A stretch of 64,000 nucleotides of DNA from Pseudomonas putida (GCF_026625125.1 NZ_CP113097.1:1426001-1490000); one strand, 5' to 3'. Positions 28,588 to 38,726 are shown, numbered from the stretch's first letter. Notes: generated from the letters alone by a model not told the origin. Translations and numbers: made by a program.

Positions 28588-30075
28588 ATGGCAGTGGATC
28601 TGACCAGCATCGTGCTGGGCTTGGTGGCAGGCGCCTTGCCTTGCCTGGTGTGGGTCATGCAGGTGCAGCGCCGTCAGGCTGCCGGCCAAGGCGAGCGGGC
28701 CTTGCTCGAAGAACGCCTCAATGGGGCCCTGCTGGCCCAGGCAGGCCTGCAAGCACAACTGGATGCCAGCCGTGACGAGGTGAGCGACCTCAGCGAAGCC
28801 AACACGCTCAAGCAGGCCCAACTGGCCGCCCAGGGCCGTGAACTCGAGCTGCTGCAGATTGACCGCGACAATGCCCGTGACGCTGCCCACGCCTGGCACC
28901 TGGAGCGCGCCAACCGGGAAGCCGAACTGCGTCGCCTGGAGGCCCAGGCAGCGCGCCTGGAAGCGGAGCTGCGTGAGCAGCAGGACAGCCATCAGCAGCG
29001 CTTGGAAGACCTGCAGGAAGCCCGCGATACCCTCCGCGCGCAGTTCGCCGACCTGGCCACGAAAATCTTCGACGAACGTGAGCAGCGTTTCGCGCAGACC
29101 AGCCAGCAGCACTTGGGCCAGTTGCTTGACCCGCTAAAGGAGCGCATTCAGGCCTTCGAAAAGCGTGTCGAGGAGAGCTACCAACAAGAAGCCCGTGAAC
29201 GCTTTTCCCTGGGCAAGGAACTGGAGCGCCTGCAGCAACTCAACCTGCGCCTGTCCGACGAAGCCACCAACCTCACCCAGGCGCTCAAGGGCCAGAAAAC
29301 CCAAGGCAACTGGGGTGAGCTGATTCTCGAGCGCGTGCTCGAGCATGCCGGCCTGGAAAAGGGCCGCGAGTACCAGACCCAGGTCAGCCTCAAGAGCGCC
29401 GACGGTGAGCGCTTCCAGCCAGACGTACTGATCATGCTGCCCGGTGACAAGCAGGTGGTGGTCGATGCCAAGGTCAGCCTCACGGCCTACCAGCAGTTTG
29501 TCAGCAGCAATGATGAGAGCGCGCTCAAACAGCACGTACAGTCGCTGCGCAGCCACGTCAAAGGGCTGTCGAGCAAGGACTACAGCCGCCTGGACGGCTT
29601 GCACAGCCTGGATTTCGTGTTGTTGTTCGTGCCCATCGAGGCCGCGTTTTCGGCAGCCCTGCAGGCCGAGCCGAACCTGTTCCAGGAGGCCTTCGACCGG
29701 CAGATCGTGATCGTCAGCCCGACCACCTTGCTCGCCACTCTGCGGGTCATCGACAGCCTGTGGAAGCAAGAACGCCAAGGGCAGAACGCCCGCGAGATCG
29801 CCGAACGCGCCGGTTGGCTGTATGACAAGTTCGTGCTGTTCATCCAGGACCTGGACGAGCTGGGCAATCGCCTGCAGCAGGTCGACAAGGCCTATGCCGC
29901 TGCGCGCAACAAACTCTGTGAAGGGCGTGGCAACCTGGTCAGCCGCAGCGAGCAGCTCAAGCTGCTCGGCGCCCGTGCCAGCAAAAGCCTGCCGGCCGAT
30001 TTGCTGGAGCGGGCACTGACGGATGAAACGCTGGCGGACCAGGCGGTTACTGAACCAGGCTCAGATGGCGATTGA
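28588..30075 (+). CDS. rmuC: RmuC family DNA recombination protein
   Basis: 495 residues from the ATG at 28588. One N-terminal membrane helix (LTSIVLGLVAGALPCLVWVM), then a long coiled coil (about 30-200, LEERLNGALLAQAGLQAQL, LEAQAARLEAELREQ) and the C-terminal RmuC domain with a restriction-endonuclease-like fold: GNWGELILERVLEHAGLEKG, VVVDAKVSLTAYQ. RmuC limits inversions at short repeats in E. coli. Its last 29 bases overlap the 3' end of the convergent kinase gene. Confidence 0.92.
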   Translation: MAVDLTSIVLGLVAGALPCLVWVMQVQRRQAAGQGERALLEERLNGALLAQAGLQAQLDASRDEVSDLSEANTLKQAQLAAQGRELELLQIDRDNARDAAHAWHLERANREAELRRLEAQAARLEAELREQQDSHQQRLEDLQEARDTLRAQFADLATKIFDEREQRFAQTSQQHLGQLLDPLKERIQAFEKRVEESYQQEARERFSLGKELERLQQLNLRLSDEATNLTQALKGQKTQGNWGELILERVLEHAGLEKGREYQTQVSLKSADGERFQPDVLIMLPGDKQVVVDAKVSLTAYQQFVSSNDESALKQHVQSLRSHVKGLSSKDYSRLDGLHSLDFVLLFVPIEAAFSAALQAEPNLFQEAFDRQIVIVSPTTLLATLRVIDSLWKQERQGQNAREIAERAGWLYDKFVLFIQDLDELGNRLQQVDKAYAAARNKLCEGRGNLVSRSEQLKLLGARASKSLPADLLERALTDETLADQAVTEPGSDGD

Positions 30076-33000
30076 GCAGCGCGCGCAAGGCCGCAGGCTT
30101 GACCGGCTTGGCCAGGTAATCAAGGCCTGCGGCATGCACCGTGGCCAAGGTTTCCTTGCTGCCGTCGGCGCTGATCACCACCCCAGGCACCGGCTCGCCG
30201 AGGCGCGCGCGTAGCCAGCCCATCAGCCCGGTTCCGGTTTCGCCGTCATCCAGGTGATAGTCCACCAGCGCCAGGTGCGGGCGCATGCCCTGCGCCAGCA
30301 ACGCCTCGCAATCGGCGCGGTTGCGCGCCGTCCATACCTGGCAGCCCCAGCGGCTGAGCAGGCTGTTCATGCCGATCAGAATGCTGTCTTCGTTGTCGAT
30401 GCACAGCACCTGCAGCCCGGCTAGCGGTTGGCTGGCTTGCTCCACCGGGGCGCTCGGCGCGGCCGCTGCCTGGCGGGCGATCGGTACATTGACGCGGAAC
30501 ACCGTGCCTTTGCCAGGCCAGGAACGCACCTGCAGCGTGTGGCCGAGCACCCGGCACAGGCCATCGGCAATCGCCAGCCCCAGCCCCAGGCCCTTTTCGG
30601 CGCGGGTCTGGTGGCTGTCCAGGCGCTTGAACTCCTGGAAGATCACCTGCAGCTTGTCGTCGGCGATGCCCGGGCCGCGGTCCCAGACCTCCAGCCACAG
30701 CCGTTCGCCCTGGCGCCGGGCGCCCAGCAGGATCGGGCTCTTGCCATAACGCAGGGCATTGGTCAGGAAGTTCTGCAGCACCCGGCGCAGCAGTTTCATG
30801 TCACTGTCGATTCGCAGGCGGCTACCGCGCAGGCGGAACTCCAGCCCCTTTTCGGCGGCCAGGACCTTGAACTCGGCACCCAGCGTATCGAACAGCTCAT
30901 TCAGGGCAAAAGGCTTGGCGTCTGGGGTGATCTTGCCGTTTTCCAGGCGCGAGATATCCAGCAGGTCGCTGATCAGCTCTTCGGCTGAACGCAGCGAGCT
31001 GTCCATGTGCTGCACCAACTGTTGGGCTTCCTCGTTCATGCCCCCGGCCTGCTGCGACAAGGCGGCGGAGAACAAGCGCGCGGCGTTGAGCGGCTGCATC
31101 AGGTCATGGCTGACCGCCGCCAGGAAGCGGGTCTTGGACTTGCTGACCGCTTCGGCCTGGCTTTTGGCCTCCGACAGCGCCTGGTTGAGTTGCGACAGCT
31201 CGTGGGTGCGTTCGGCCACCCGCTGTTCAAGGCGCTCGTTGGCGTCGCGCAACGCCTGTTCGGCCTCGCGGAACGGGGTGATATCGGTGAAGCTCATGAC
31301 GAAGCCGCCCCCGGGCATCGGGTTGCCGATCAGTTCGATCACCCGGCCATTGGGGAACAGCCGCTCGGACGAATGCGCGCGGCCTTGGCGCATCCAGTGC
31401 AGGCGCCGGGCCACATGCACCTGCGCCTCTCCCGGGCCGCACAGGCCGCGTTCGGCGTTGTAGCGGATGATGTCGGCGATCGGCCGGCCGACGCTGATCA
31501 ACCCGTCGGGGTAGTTGAACAGCTCCAGGTAGCGGCGGTTCCAGGCCACCAGGTGCAGGTTCTGGTCGACCACACTGATGCCCTGGTTGATGTTCTCGAT
31601 GGCGCCTTGCAGCAGGGCGCGGTTGAACTGCAGCACTTCGCTGGCTTCATCGGCGATGCGCACCACGTCTTCAAGCTGCATGTCGCGGCCTTCGATGGCC
31701 GCCTTGACCACGGCGCGGGTCGAGGAGCTGCCAAGCACCCCGGCGAGCAGGCGCTCGGTGTGTTCGATCCAGTCGCCGTCAGCGTTCTGGTTGGGATTGA
31801 AGCCTTTGCCCTGGCGATAAGCAAAGCGGATGAAGCTTTGCCGGGCACGCTCCTCACCGACAAAGCGTGAGGCCAGCGTCAGCAGGTCATCGATCTGCAC
31901 CGCCAGCAGCGGTTTGCCGTTGGGGCGGGCACTGGTCTGCTGGCCAATGAAACGCCCCGCCTGCCAATGCTCCGACACGCGCGTGCGCGACAGCATCGAG
32001 ACCCAGGCGAACAACGTGAAGTTGCCCGCCAGTGACAGCACTACCCCCTGTGTGAGCGGCGTGATCGGCAGGCCCAGCGGGTTGCCGTGCAGCCACGCCA
32101 GGCCCGGGAACAGCTGCAGCGACCAGCCCAGGCTGTGGGCGGTGATTGGCAGCACCAGGGTGTAGAACCACAGGAAGATACCTGCAGCGAGGCCGGCGAA
32201 CACGCCACGGCGGTTGGCTTGCTTCCAGTACAGCGCACCGAGCATGGCCGGGGTGAGTTGGGTCACGGCGGCGAAGGCGATCTGGCCGATGGTTGCAAGG
32301 CTTGCCGTAGAGCCAAGCAGGCGATAGCTGACATAGGCCAGCAGCAGGATGACCACGATGGTCACCCGGCGCACCGACAGCATCCAGTGGCGGAACACCT
32401 CGAAGGGCCGTTCGGCGTTGTTGCGGCGCAACAGCCACGGCAGCAGCATGTCATTGGACACCATGGTCGACAACGCCACGGCCTCGACGATGACCATGCC
32501 GGTGGCGGCCGAGGCACCGCCGATGAAGGCCAGCAGAGCCAGGCTCGGGTGCGCTTCGGCCAACGGCAGGCTGATCACGAAGGAGTCGGAAATCACCGTG
32601 CCTGGCAGCAGCATTTGCCCAGCCAGGGCAATGGGCACCACGAACAACGCGGCCAAGGCCAGGTACATCGGGAACACCCAGCGCGCCAGGCGCATGTCCT
32701 GCGGCTCGATGTTCTCCACCACGGTGACGTGGAACTGCCGGGGCAGGCAGATGATCGCCATCATCGCCACGGCGGTCTGCACCACCATCGAGGGCCAGTT
32801 GATCGTCTCCTGCCAGTAGCTGTCCAGCAGCACCGACTGGCGCGCCTGGGTGAACAGGTCGTCAAACCCGTCGTACAGGTTGAACACCACGAACACGCCC
32901 ACGGCGAGGAAGGCCAGCAGCTTGATCAGGGACTCGAACGCGATGGCCAGGACCATGCCGCGGTGGTGTTCGGTGACGTCGAGGCTGCGCGTGCCAAAGA

Positions 33001-33523
33001 CGATGGCGAACAACGCCAATACCAGCGACACCACCAGCGCGGTGTCCTGCACACGGGTGCCAGTGGCGTCGGCATTCGCGCCGATCAGCAGGTTGACACC
33101 GAGCACGATGCCCTTGAGCTGCAAGGCGATGTAGGGCAGCACCCCGACCAGGCAGATCAGCGCCACCACCACGGCCAGGGTCTGCGACTTGCCGTAGCGG
33201 GCCGCGATGAAGTCGGCGATCGAGGTGATGTTCTGCTGCTTGCTGATCAGCACCATCTTCTGCAGCACCCAGGGCGCGAAGATCAGCAGCAGGATCGGGC
33301 CCAGGTAGATTGGCAGGAAGGCCCACAGCTGCTCGGCCGCCTGGCCGACCGCACCGAAGAAGGTCCAGCTGGTGCAGTACACCGCCAGTGACAGGCTGTA
33401 CACCCAGGCGCGCAGCCGCGGCGGCAATGGTGTGCTGCGGCGGTCGCCGTAGAAGGCGATGGCGAACATGACGGCCATGTAGGCCAGGGCGACCAGAGCG
33501 ATCAGCCCGCTGGACAACGACAT
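30047..33523 (-). CDS. crbS: Hybrid histidine kinase with N-terminal Na+/solute symporter domain (CrbS/MxtR type)
   Basis: 1158 residues. Residues about 1-500 form an SSS-family symporter module with about 13 helices (YSLSLAVYCTSWTFFGAVGQ and ITSIADFIAARYGKSQ). A PAS-like linker (NINQGISVVDQNLHLVAWNR) and a coiled coil lead to the kinase core with phospho-His806 in VSHDLMQPLNAARL, N-box NFLTNALRYG and GLGLGLAI, then a C-terminal receiver domain with Asp1088 in LVDYHLDDG. In Pseudomonas this architecture, with a receiver, fits MxtR/CrbS, which controls acetate (acs) metabolism with the response regulator ErdR/CrbR; CbrA is similar, but the attached receiver argues against it. The partner regulator is not in the window. 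Confidence 0.85.
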   Translation of the reverse strand: MSLSSGLIALVALAYMAVMFAIAFYGDRRSTPLPPRLRAWVYSLSLAVYCTSWTFFGAVGQAAEQLWAFLPIYLGPILLLIFAPWVLQKMVLISKQQNITSIADFIAARYGKSQTLAVVVALICLVGVLPYIALQLKGIVLGVNLLIGANADATGTRVQDTALVVSLVLALFAIVFGTRSLDVTEHHRGMVLAIAFESLIKLLAFLAVGVFVVFNLYDGFDDLFTQARQSVLLDSYWQETINWPSMVVQTAVAMMAIICLPRQFHVTVVENIEPQDMRLARWVFPMYLALAALFVVPIALAGQMLLPGTVISDSFVISLPLAEAHPSLALLAFIGGASAATGMVIVEAVALSTMVSNDMLLPWLLRRNNAERPFEVFRHWMLSVRRVTIVVILLLAYVSYRLLGSTASLATIGQIAFAAVTQLTPAMLGALYWKQANRRGVFAGLAAGIFLWFYTLVLPITAHSLGWSLQLFPGLAWLHGNPLGLPITPLTQGVVLSLAGNFTLFAWVSMLSRTRVSEHWQAGRFIGQQTSARPNGKPLLAVQIDDLLTLASRFVGEERARQSFIRFAYRQGKGFNPNQNADGDWIEHTERLLAGVLGSSSTRAVVKAAIEGRDMQLEDVVRIADEASEVLQFNRALLQGAIENINQGISVVDQNLHLVAWNRRYLELFNYPDGLISVGRPIADIIRYNAERGLCGPGEAQVHVARRLHWMRQGRAHSSERLFPNGRVIELIGNPMPGGGFVMSFTDITPFREAEQALRDANERLEQRVAERTHELSQLNQALSEAKSQAEAVSKSKTRFLAAVSHDLMQPLNAARLFSAALSQQAGGMNEEAQQLVQHMDSSLRSAEELISDLLDISRLENGKITPDAKPFALNELFDTLGAEFKVLAAEKGLEFRLRGSRLRIDSDMKLLRRVLQNFLTNALRYGKSPILLGARRQGERLWLEVWDRGPGIADDKLQVIFQEFKRLDSHQTRAEKGLGLGLAIADGLCRVLGHTLQVRSWPGKGTVFRVNVPIARQAAAAPSAPVEQASQPLAGLQVLCIDNEDSILIGMNSLLSRWGCQVWTARNRADCEALLAQGMRPHLALVDYHLDDGETGTGLMGWLRARLGEPVPGVVISADGSKETLATVHAAGLDYLAKPVKPAALRALLNRHLSLVQ

Positions 33524-33667
33524 GAAGACTCCGGAGCAAAAAAAGTAACGCGATCCCGATCAGTCAGTCTGGCACGCAGGCGGGGGTTCGTCAGCGCCGA
33601 CGATGGTCGCAGTGGCGCGTCGTCGCAGGCGCTGGCACATCGAGCTGCGCCAGTGCCCGCCATCGCC

Positions 33668-34405
33668 TCAGGAAATATCGATCTGGTAGCGGAAGCCTTC
33701 GGCTGCTGCCTGGGACACGCGGTACTCCAGCGGGCTGCGATCGTAACCCAGTGCCGTGCGCTGGATGACCACCACGGGCGCACCTTCCTTGATTGCCAGG
33801 TGGCCGGCACTGGCTGCATCGGCTGTACCCACGGTCAGTGTTTCCTTGGCCGAGGCGACGCACTGGCCACAGCTGGACTCGTAGAAGGGGTAGAGCAGGT
33901 CGCCGAAGGCCTCAGTGTCAATATCCAGCAGGGCCATGAACCGCTTGGCCGGTAGCCAGATCTGCTCATGGAACAGCGGGCGGCCGTCCACCAGGCGCAG
34001 GCGCTCGAGCCAGATGACCTGTTCTGCATCGCCCAGGCCAAGGGCTGCGCTGACTTGCTCCGGCGGCTCGCGCAGCTGCTTGTCCAGTATGCGGCTGATC
34101 GGCACCAGCCGCTGGCCGGTCGAATCCACCTGTCGGAAAAACCGCACCAGTGATCCCTCGAAGTCAGGGCGCCGGACGAAGGTGCCGCGGCCCTGGCTGC
34201 GCAGCAGCAGGCCTTCATTGACCAAGGTGTCGACCGCCTTGCGCACTGTGCCGATGGCGACACCGTAGAGGCGGGTGAGCTCCGTTTCAGTGGGGATCGT
34301 TCCCCCGGGTAGCCATTGCCCGGCGGCGATCCTGGCGAGGATTTCTTCCCGTACTTGCTGATAAAGCGGTAGGCGCGGGTCTTGTCCGAGAATCCCGTTA
34401 CTCAT
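33668..34405 (-). CDS. GntR/HutC family regulator with UTRA effector domain
   Basis: 245 residues from the ATG at 34405. N-terminal winged helix: PLYQQVREEILARIAAGQWL, GGTIPTETELTRLYGVAIGT and VRKAVDTLVNEGLLLRSQGR. C-terminal UTRA domain (ISRILDKQLREPPEQVSAAL to the end). It diverges from the amidohydrolase/carrier operon; the palindrome at 34489-34510 in the shared gap is its probable operator. The ligand is likely the organic acid or ring compound handled by that operon. Confidence 0.9.
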   Translation of the reverse strand: MSNGILGQDPRLPLYQQVREEILARIAAGQWLPGGTIPTETELTRLYGVAIGTVRKAVDTLVNEGLLLRSQGRGTFVRRPDFEGSLVRFFRQVDSTGQRLVPISRILDKQLREPPEQVSAALGLGDAEQVIWLERLRLVDGRPLFHEQIWLPAKRFMALLDIDTEAFGDLLYPFYESSCGQCVASAKETLTVGTADAASAGHLAIKEGAPVVVIQRTALGYDRSPLEYRVSQAAAEGFRYQIDIS

Positions 34406-34488
34406 TGTGCTAAGGGTCCATGGCTGACGAGTTGGCACTACTTTACCACTCGGGGCTTGATTGACAGCGTCGGTCGACTGAAGATATG

Positions 34489-34510
34489 GTCATATATTCA
34501 TATATATGAC
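34489..34510. promoter_or_regulatory. Probable GntR operator
   Basis: GTCATATAT and ATATATGAC form a perfect 9-bp inverted repeat around a TCAT spacer, in the 167-base gap between the divergent gntR and amidohydrolase genes. An AT-rich block in GC-rich DNA, it probably overlaps both promoters. Confidence 0.7.
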
Positions 34511-34546
34511 TGCATGTTTGTATAACAACGCAGCGCTCCAGCTGCC

Positions 34547-34554
34547 AATAACAA
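34547..34554 (+). promoter_or_regulatory. CA motif (possible Hfq/Crc site) before the amidohydrolase gene
   Basis: AATAACAA fits the AANAANAA catabolite-repression motif and sits 19-26 bases before the ATG at 34573. A second copy precedes the next gene (35416-35423). Confidence 0.45.
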
Positions 34555-34572
34555 TCGACCAGGGTTCGCTTC

Positions 34573-35406
34573 ATGACCAACCCCTATCTGCCCGCCATCA
34601 CCGGCGTCGATACCCATGCCCATATCTTTCGCCAAGACCTGCCGATGGTGCCCAACCGTCGCTACAGCCCAGACTACGATGCGCTGATCGAGCAATACCT
34701 CGATCATCTGGATCAGCATGGCCTGTCCCATGGCGTGCTCATCCAGCCCAGTTTCCTGGGCACCGACAACAGCTTCATGGTCCAGGCTCTGCGCCGCTTT
34801 CCTGAGCGCTTGCGTGCTGTGGCGGTCGTCGATGCCACGGTCAGCGATCAGCAGCTCGATGCGCTGGGTGACGCCGGCGTAGTGGGCATCCGCCTGAACC
34901 TGGTCGGCAAGCACCTGGCAGACTATGCCGGGCCCGAGTGGACCGCCTTGTTCAAACGCTTGGCTGCGCGCGGCTGGCAAGTGGAAATCCAGCGCTGTTT
35001 CGATGACTTGGCCTTGATCGTGCCAGCGATCCTCGCCTGCGGCGTAAACGTGGTGGTCGATCATTTTGGCCTGCCTGCCGAGGGGATCGACCCGCAAAAG
35101 GACAGCCACCGCACCTTCCTTCACCTGCTCAGCGAACCGAAGGTGTGGCTGAAGCTGTCCGCCGGTTATCGCAGCCAGACCGACCCGGCCAAAGCGCAGG
35201 TGCTGCTGGCCCAGATACGGCAGGCAGCGGGTGGCCTGGATCGGTTGCTGTGGGGAAGCGACTGGCCCAACACCCAGTTCGAGCGCCAGACCCACTACGC
35301 CGACCAGTATGCCTTCTTCGAAGCGCTGCTCCCCGATGCGGGCGAGCGTGCCCAGGTGCTGAGGCTCAATCCGGCGAAGCTGTTCGGCTTCGACCGTTCG
35401 CGCTGA
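34573..35406 (+). CDS. Amidohydrolase-family (2-pyrone-4,6-dicarboxylate hydrolase-like) protein
   Basis: 277 residues. TIM-barrel metal-dependent hydrolase of the LigI-like group: VDTHAHIF with the HxH metal motif near residue 14, VDHFG, and the late catalytic Asp in LLWGSDWPNTQFE. Relatives open lactone or pyrone rings of dicarboxylates. It is followed 32 bases later by a MatC-type dicarboxylate carrier, which supports an organic-acid uptake and hydrolysis role. Substrate unknown. Confidence 0.85.
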   Translation: MTNPYLPAITGVDTHAHIFRQDLPMVPNRRYSPDYDALIEQYLDHLDQHGLSHGVLIQPSFLGTDNSFMVQALRRFPERLRAVAVVDATVSDQQLDALGDAGVVGIRLNLVGKHLADYAGPEWTALFKRLAARGWQVEIQRCFDDLALIVPAILACGVNVVVDHFGLPAEGIDPQKDSHRTFLHLLSEPKVWLKLSAGYRSQTDPAKAQVLLAQIRQAAGGLDRLLWGSDWPNTQFERQTHYADQYAFFEALLPDAGERAQVLRLNPAKLFGFDRSR

Positions 35407-35415
35407 TACTTACAC

Positions 35416-35423
35416 AATAACAA
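35416..35423 (+). promoter_or_regulatory. CA motif (possible Hfq/Crc site) before the carrier gene
   Basis: AATAACAA immediately precedes the CAGGA ribosome-binding site at 35424-35428 of the carrier gene, so Hfq binding there would hinder initiation. Confidence 0.5.
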
Positions 35424-35438
35424 CAGGACACTCTCAAC

Positions 35439-36740
35439 ATGATGAGCATGCTAGTCGTCGCGGCCATCGTCGCCGCCGTGGCCCTCGGCTACAAGACCAA
35501 GATCAACATCGGCCTTTTCGCCATCGCCTTTGCCTATCTGATCGGTTGTTTCGGCATGGGCCTGAGCCCCTCGGAGGTCATCGGCCTGTGGCCTCTGAAG
35601 ATCTTCTTCGTGATCTTCTCGGTCTGCCTGTTCTATAGCTTCGCCACCGTCAATGGCACCCTGGAGAAGCTGGCCGAGCACCTTATCTACCGCTGCCGCG
35701 CCGTGCCGCAGTTGCTGCCGTTCGCGGTGTTCTTCGCCGCCACCGTGATCGCCGCGATGGGGGCCGGGTATTACACCGTACTGGCGTTCATGGCGCCTAT
35801 CACCCTGCTGCTGTGCGAGCGTACCCGCATGAGCCTGATCGTCGGCGGCATGGCCGTGAACTATGGCGCGCTCAGCGGGGCCAACTTCATGTCCAGCCAG
35901 AGCGGCATCATCTTCCGTGGGCTGATGACCAATGCCGGCGTGAGTGACAACCAGGCCTTCATCAATGCTGCCGGTATCTTCGTCAGCACCTTGGTCATCC
36001 CACTGCTGGTGATCGGAGTATTCGTCTTCCTTACCAGCCATGGGCGTGCGTTGAAGGCCTCTGTCGTTGCTGTCGAGGCGCCAGCGCCGCTCAACAACCA
36101 GCAGCGAACCACGTTGTGGCTGACTCTGGCGATGATGCTGATGGTGCTGGCTGCGCCTGTGGCCAGCATCGCCCTGCCGGGCAATGCCACGGTGGCGTTC
36201 ATCAACGCCAAGGTGGATATCGGCCTGATCGCCAGCCTGTTCTCGGTGATTGCCCTGTTGCTGAAACTCGGTGACGAGCGCAAGGCCATGGCGACCGTGC
36301 CTTGGGGCACGCTGATCATGATCTGCGGTGTGGGCATGCTGATTTCCGTGGCGATCAAGGCCGGCACCATCGACATCCTCGCCTCCTGGATCGGCACCAG
36401 CATCCCGCCAATCATGGTGCCGGTCGTATTCGGTGCGGTGGCGGCATTCATGTCCATTTTCTCCAGCACCCTGGGCGTCGTGACGCCAGCCTTGTTCCCC
36501 ATGGTGCTGCCAATTGCGCAGAACATGGGTATCGAGCCCATGATCCTGTTCATTGCCATTGTCGCGGGTGCTCAAGCCACCTCCATCTCGCCGTTCTCCT
36601 CCGGCGGCAGCCTGATTCTGGGTTCCTGCAGCAACGAGAAGAGCCGCATGTCGCTATTCCCGCAGTTGCTATTCAAGGCGGCGCCGATCGGTTTCGTGGC
36701 GGCGCTGGCGTTCAATGTGCTGCTGACCTTCGTGCTCTGA
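35439..36740 (+). CDS. MatC/SLC13-type dicarboxylate carrier
   Basis: 433 residues. Eleven or twelve membrane helices; two repeated ion-transporter-type halves with re-entrant-like motifs: VNYGALSGANFMSSQSGIIF in the first and GAQATSISPFSSGGSLILGS in the second, where Ser/Asn-rich loops bind substrate and ion. It belongs to the MatC N-terminal/SLC13 group, which carries malonate, succinate or similar diacids. Ends at a strong bidirectional terminator. An ATG at 35442 is an alternative start. Confidence 0.85.
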   Translation: MMSMLVVAAIVAAVALGYKTKINIGLFAIAFAYLIGCFGMGLSPSEVIGLWPLKIFFVIFSVCLFYSFATVNGTLEKLAEHLIYRCRAVPQLLPFAVFFAATVIAAMGAGYYTVLAFMAPITLLLCERTRMSLIVGGMAVNYGALSGANFMSSQSGIIFRGLMTNAGVSDNQAFINAAGIFVSTLVIPLLVIGVFVFLTSHGRALKASVVAVEAPAPLNNQQRTTLWLTLAMMLMVLAAPVASIALPGNATVAFINAKVDIGLIASLFSVIALLLKLGDERKAMATVPWGTLIMICGVGMLISVAIKAGTIDILASWIGTSIPPIMVPVVFGAVAAFMSIFSSTLGVVTPALFPMVLPIAQNMGIEPMILFIAIVAGAQATSISPFSSGGSLILGSCSNEKSRMSLFPQLLFKAAPIGFVAALAFNVLLTFVL

Positions 36741-36754
36741 CGTTCCAATGCATG

Positions 36755-36788
36755 AAAAAAAAACCGCAGCCTGGCTGCGGTTTTTTTG
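36755..36788. terminator. Bidirectional intrinsic terminator
   Basis: ACCGCAG/CTGCGGT stem (36763-36769, 36775-36781) with A and T runs on both flanks. It separates the carrier gene from the convergent chemoreceptor gene. Confidence 0.92.
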
Positions 36789-36806
36789 TGCCTGCGGTTG
36801 CGTTGA

Positions 36807-38726
36807 CTAGAACCGGAACCGGCTGATCATCTGCTGCAACTGCCCACCCAGCCGCGCCAGTTCGACACTGGAGGCGGACGTCTGATGGCTGGCTTGCGCC
36901 GTCTGTTCGGAAATATCCCTCACCGTCACCACGCTACGGCTGATCTCTTCGGCCACCGCGCTCTGCTGCTCGGAAGCTGCGGCAATCTGCTGGTTCATCG
37001 ATTGGATTCCCGAAACGCGCTGGGTTATGCCTTCCAGCGCCACCCCGGCTTCCCGCACCAGCGCCACGCTGCTCTGGGTCAGGCTCTGGCTTTCGTCCAT
37101 CAGTTCGCTCACTGAACGGGTGCCTTCCTCCAGGCTACCGATGGCCGACTCGATCTCCAGGGTGGACGCCTGGGTGCGCTGCGCCAGGCTGCGCACTTCA
37201 TCGGCCACTACGGCAAAGCCACGGCCAGCCTCGCCAGCGCGGGCCGCTTCGATCGCGGCATTGAGCGCCAGCAGGTTGGTCTGCTCGGCCACCGCCTTGA
37301 TGACGTCCATCACCTTGCCGATACGCTGGCTCTCGTTGCGTAGTGCGCCCATGGCTTGGCCAGTGGCGTCTACCTGGTTGGCCAGCCGGCCGATCTGCGC
37401 GACGGCGCGGTTGACCACGCGGTCGCCTTCGCGCGCTTCTTCGTCCGTGGCACTGGCAGCCTGCGAGGCCTCACCGGCGTTGCGCGCCACTTCGTGTACG
37501 GTGGCGGCCATTTCCTGCATGGCCGTGGCAACCTGATCCGTTTCAACTTTCTGGCTGCTGGCGCCAGCACTGGTCTGCTCGGTGATCGCCGACAGTTCTT
37601 CGGTGGCACTGGCAATCTGCGAAATACCGTCGCGCACCTGCGCGATCAGGTCGCGCAAGTTGCCGGTCATGCCCTGCAAGGCATTCTGCAACTGGCCGAC
37701 TTCGTCGCGGCGGCGGCTGGGCGGTTGCTCGCTGAGGTCCCCGGCTGCAACTTGCTGCATGGCGCGCAAGGCCTGCTGCAGTGGAGCACTGATCTGGCGG
37801 GCGATGATGAGCGCGGCGAAGACGCCCATGAGCAGCGCCAGCAGCGTGGTGAAGATCTGCAGGTTCTTGGCGAACTGGCTGTCGTTGACCACCGACAGTG
37901 CCTGGGCGTCGAGCAAATCACCGATCAGGCCTGTGAGCGTGTCGATGTCACTGGCCATGGCGTTGCGGCGCTCGATCAGCGTGTTCACTTCACCCCGGTA
38001 CGCTTCGACCGCGTCGGCATAGGCACGAACCTGTTGGTTCAGGGTGCTGAACTGTGCGTCGAAATCGCCATTGAAACGCGCCACCAGGCCAGGCAGGTCG
38101 TTCACCGTGGTGGCGATCTGTGCGTTCATCAGTTTTTCGGTGTCGGCGTTGGTGTTACCGGTGTAGCCGCGTACGTGGTAGCGGAGCAGGATCAGGTTCT
38201 CGCGGATCTGATTGATCGCTTCGCCGCGGACAACGCGTTGCTCGGCGTCGGGCAGCGCGCGTACCTGGGTGCGGATCGTTTCGATGCTGGCGAACGATCG
38301 GGTGGCGAGGGCGCCCATTTCCTTCTGTGCCGCCCGCATTTTCTGGTACGACTGGAAGCTCTGTGCCTGGTTGGCAGCATACCCTGCAAGGGTCTGCTCG
38401 GCCTTGTCGAGCAGCGCCAGGTTCTGGGGCTTGACCAATGTCCCACGCAGTTTCGCCAGCGGCGTCTTGAACGCGTCAAGCGCATCCTGCAACGCCTTGG
38501 CCTGGTCTTCTGCGCCATTGGCCATGGCATGGCTCAAGCGCGCCTCACGCAGGTCGCCCAAGGCATCGTTGAGGCGCGCCACCGCACCGACCACCTCGCT
38601 GCGGCGCACCAGGCTGCCCATGCCTTCCCAGCTGATCAGCGACTGGAGCAAGGTCAGGCCCAGCACCAGGCCGAAACCGAGGAAGAGTTTGTGGGCGATC
38701 CTGAGATCGCCTATCCAGGTAAGCAT
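36807..38726 (-). CDS. Methyl-accepting chemotaxis protein with large periplasmic sensor
   Basis: 639 residues from the ATG at 38726 (RBS AGGAG), starting [22 protein letters not shown]1 about 13-33, periplasmic all-helical ligand domain about 34-285, TM2 about 288-310 ([20 protein letters not shown]), HAMP, then the signalling hairpin with [20 protein letters not shown] and methylation helices. The 250-residue size of the sensor suits the helical bimodular type that binds organic acids such as TCA intermediates; that subtype is inference. No C-terminal CheR-binding pentapeptide is evident (ends ISRFRF). Confidence 0.9.
   Translation of the reverse strand: MLTWIGDLRIAHKLFLGFGLVLGLTLLQSLISWEGMGSLVRRSEVVGAVARLNDALGDLREARLSHAMANGAEDQAKALQDALDAFKTPLAKLRGTLVKPQNLALLDKAEQTLAGYAANQAQSFQSYQKMRAAQKEMGALATRSFASIETIRTQVRALPDAEQRVVRGEAINQIRENLILLRYHVRGYTGNTNADTEKLMNAQIATTVNDLPGLVARFNGDFDAQFSTLNQQVRAYADAVEAYRGEVNTLIERRNAMASDIDTLTGLIGDLLDAQALSVVNDSQFAKNLQIFTTLLALLMGVFAALIIARQISAPLQQALRAMQQVAAGDLSEQPPSRRRDEVGQLQNALQGMTGNLRDLIAQVRDGISQIASATEELSAITEQTSAGASSQKVETDQVATAMQEMAATVHEVARNAGEASQAASATDEEAREGDRVVNRAVAQIGRLANQVDATGQAMGALRNESQRIGKVMDVIKAVAEQTNLLALNAAIEAARAGEAGRGFAVVADEVRSLAQRTQASTLEIESAIGSLEEGTRSVSELMDESQSLTQSSVALVREAGVALEGITQRVSGIQSMNQQIAAASEQQSAVAEEISRSVVTVRDISEQTAQASHQTSASSVELARLGGQLQQMISRFRF

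Noticed and set aside
28188..33523. Symporter-kinase as CbrA
   Set aside because: Symporter plus kinase fits CbrA, but the C-terminal receiver and the lack of an adjacent cbrB favour the CrbS/MxtR type.
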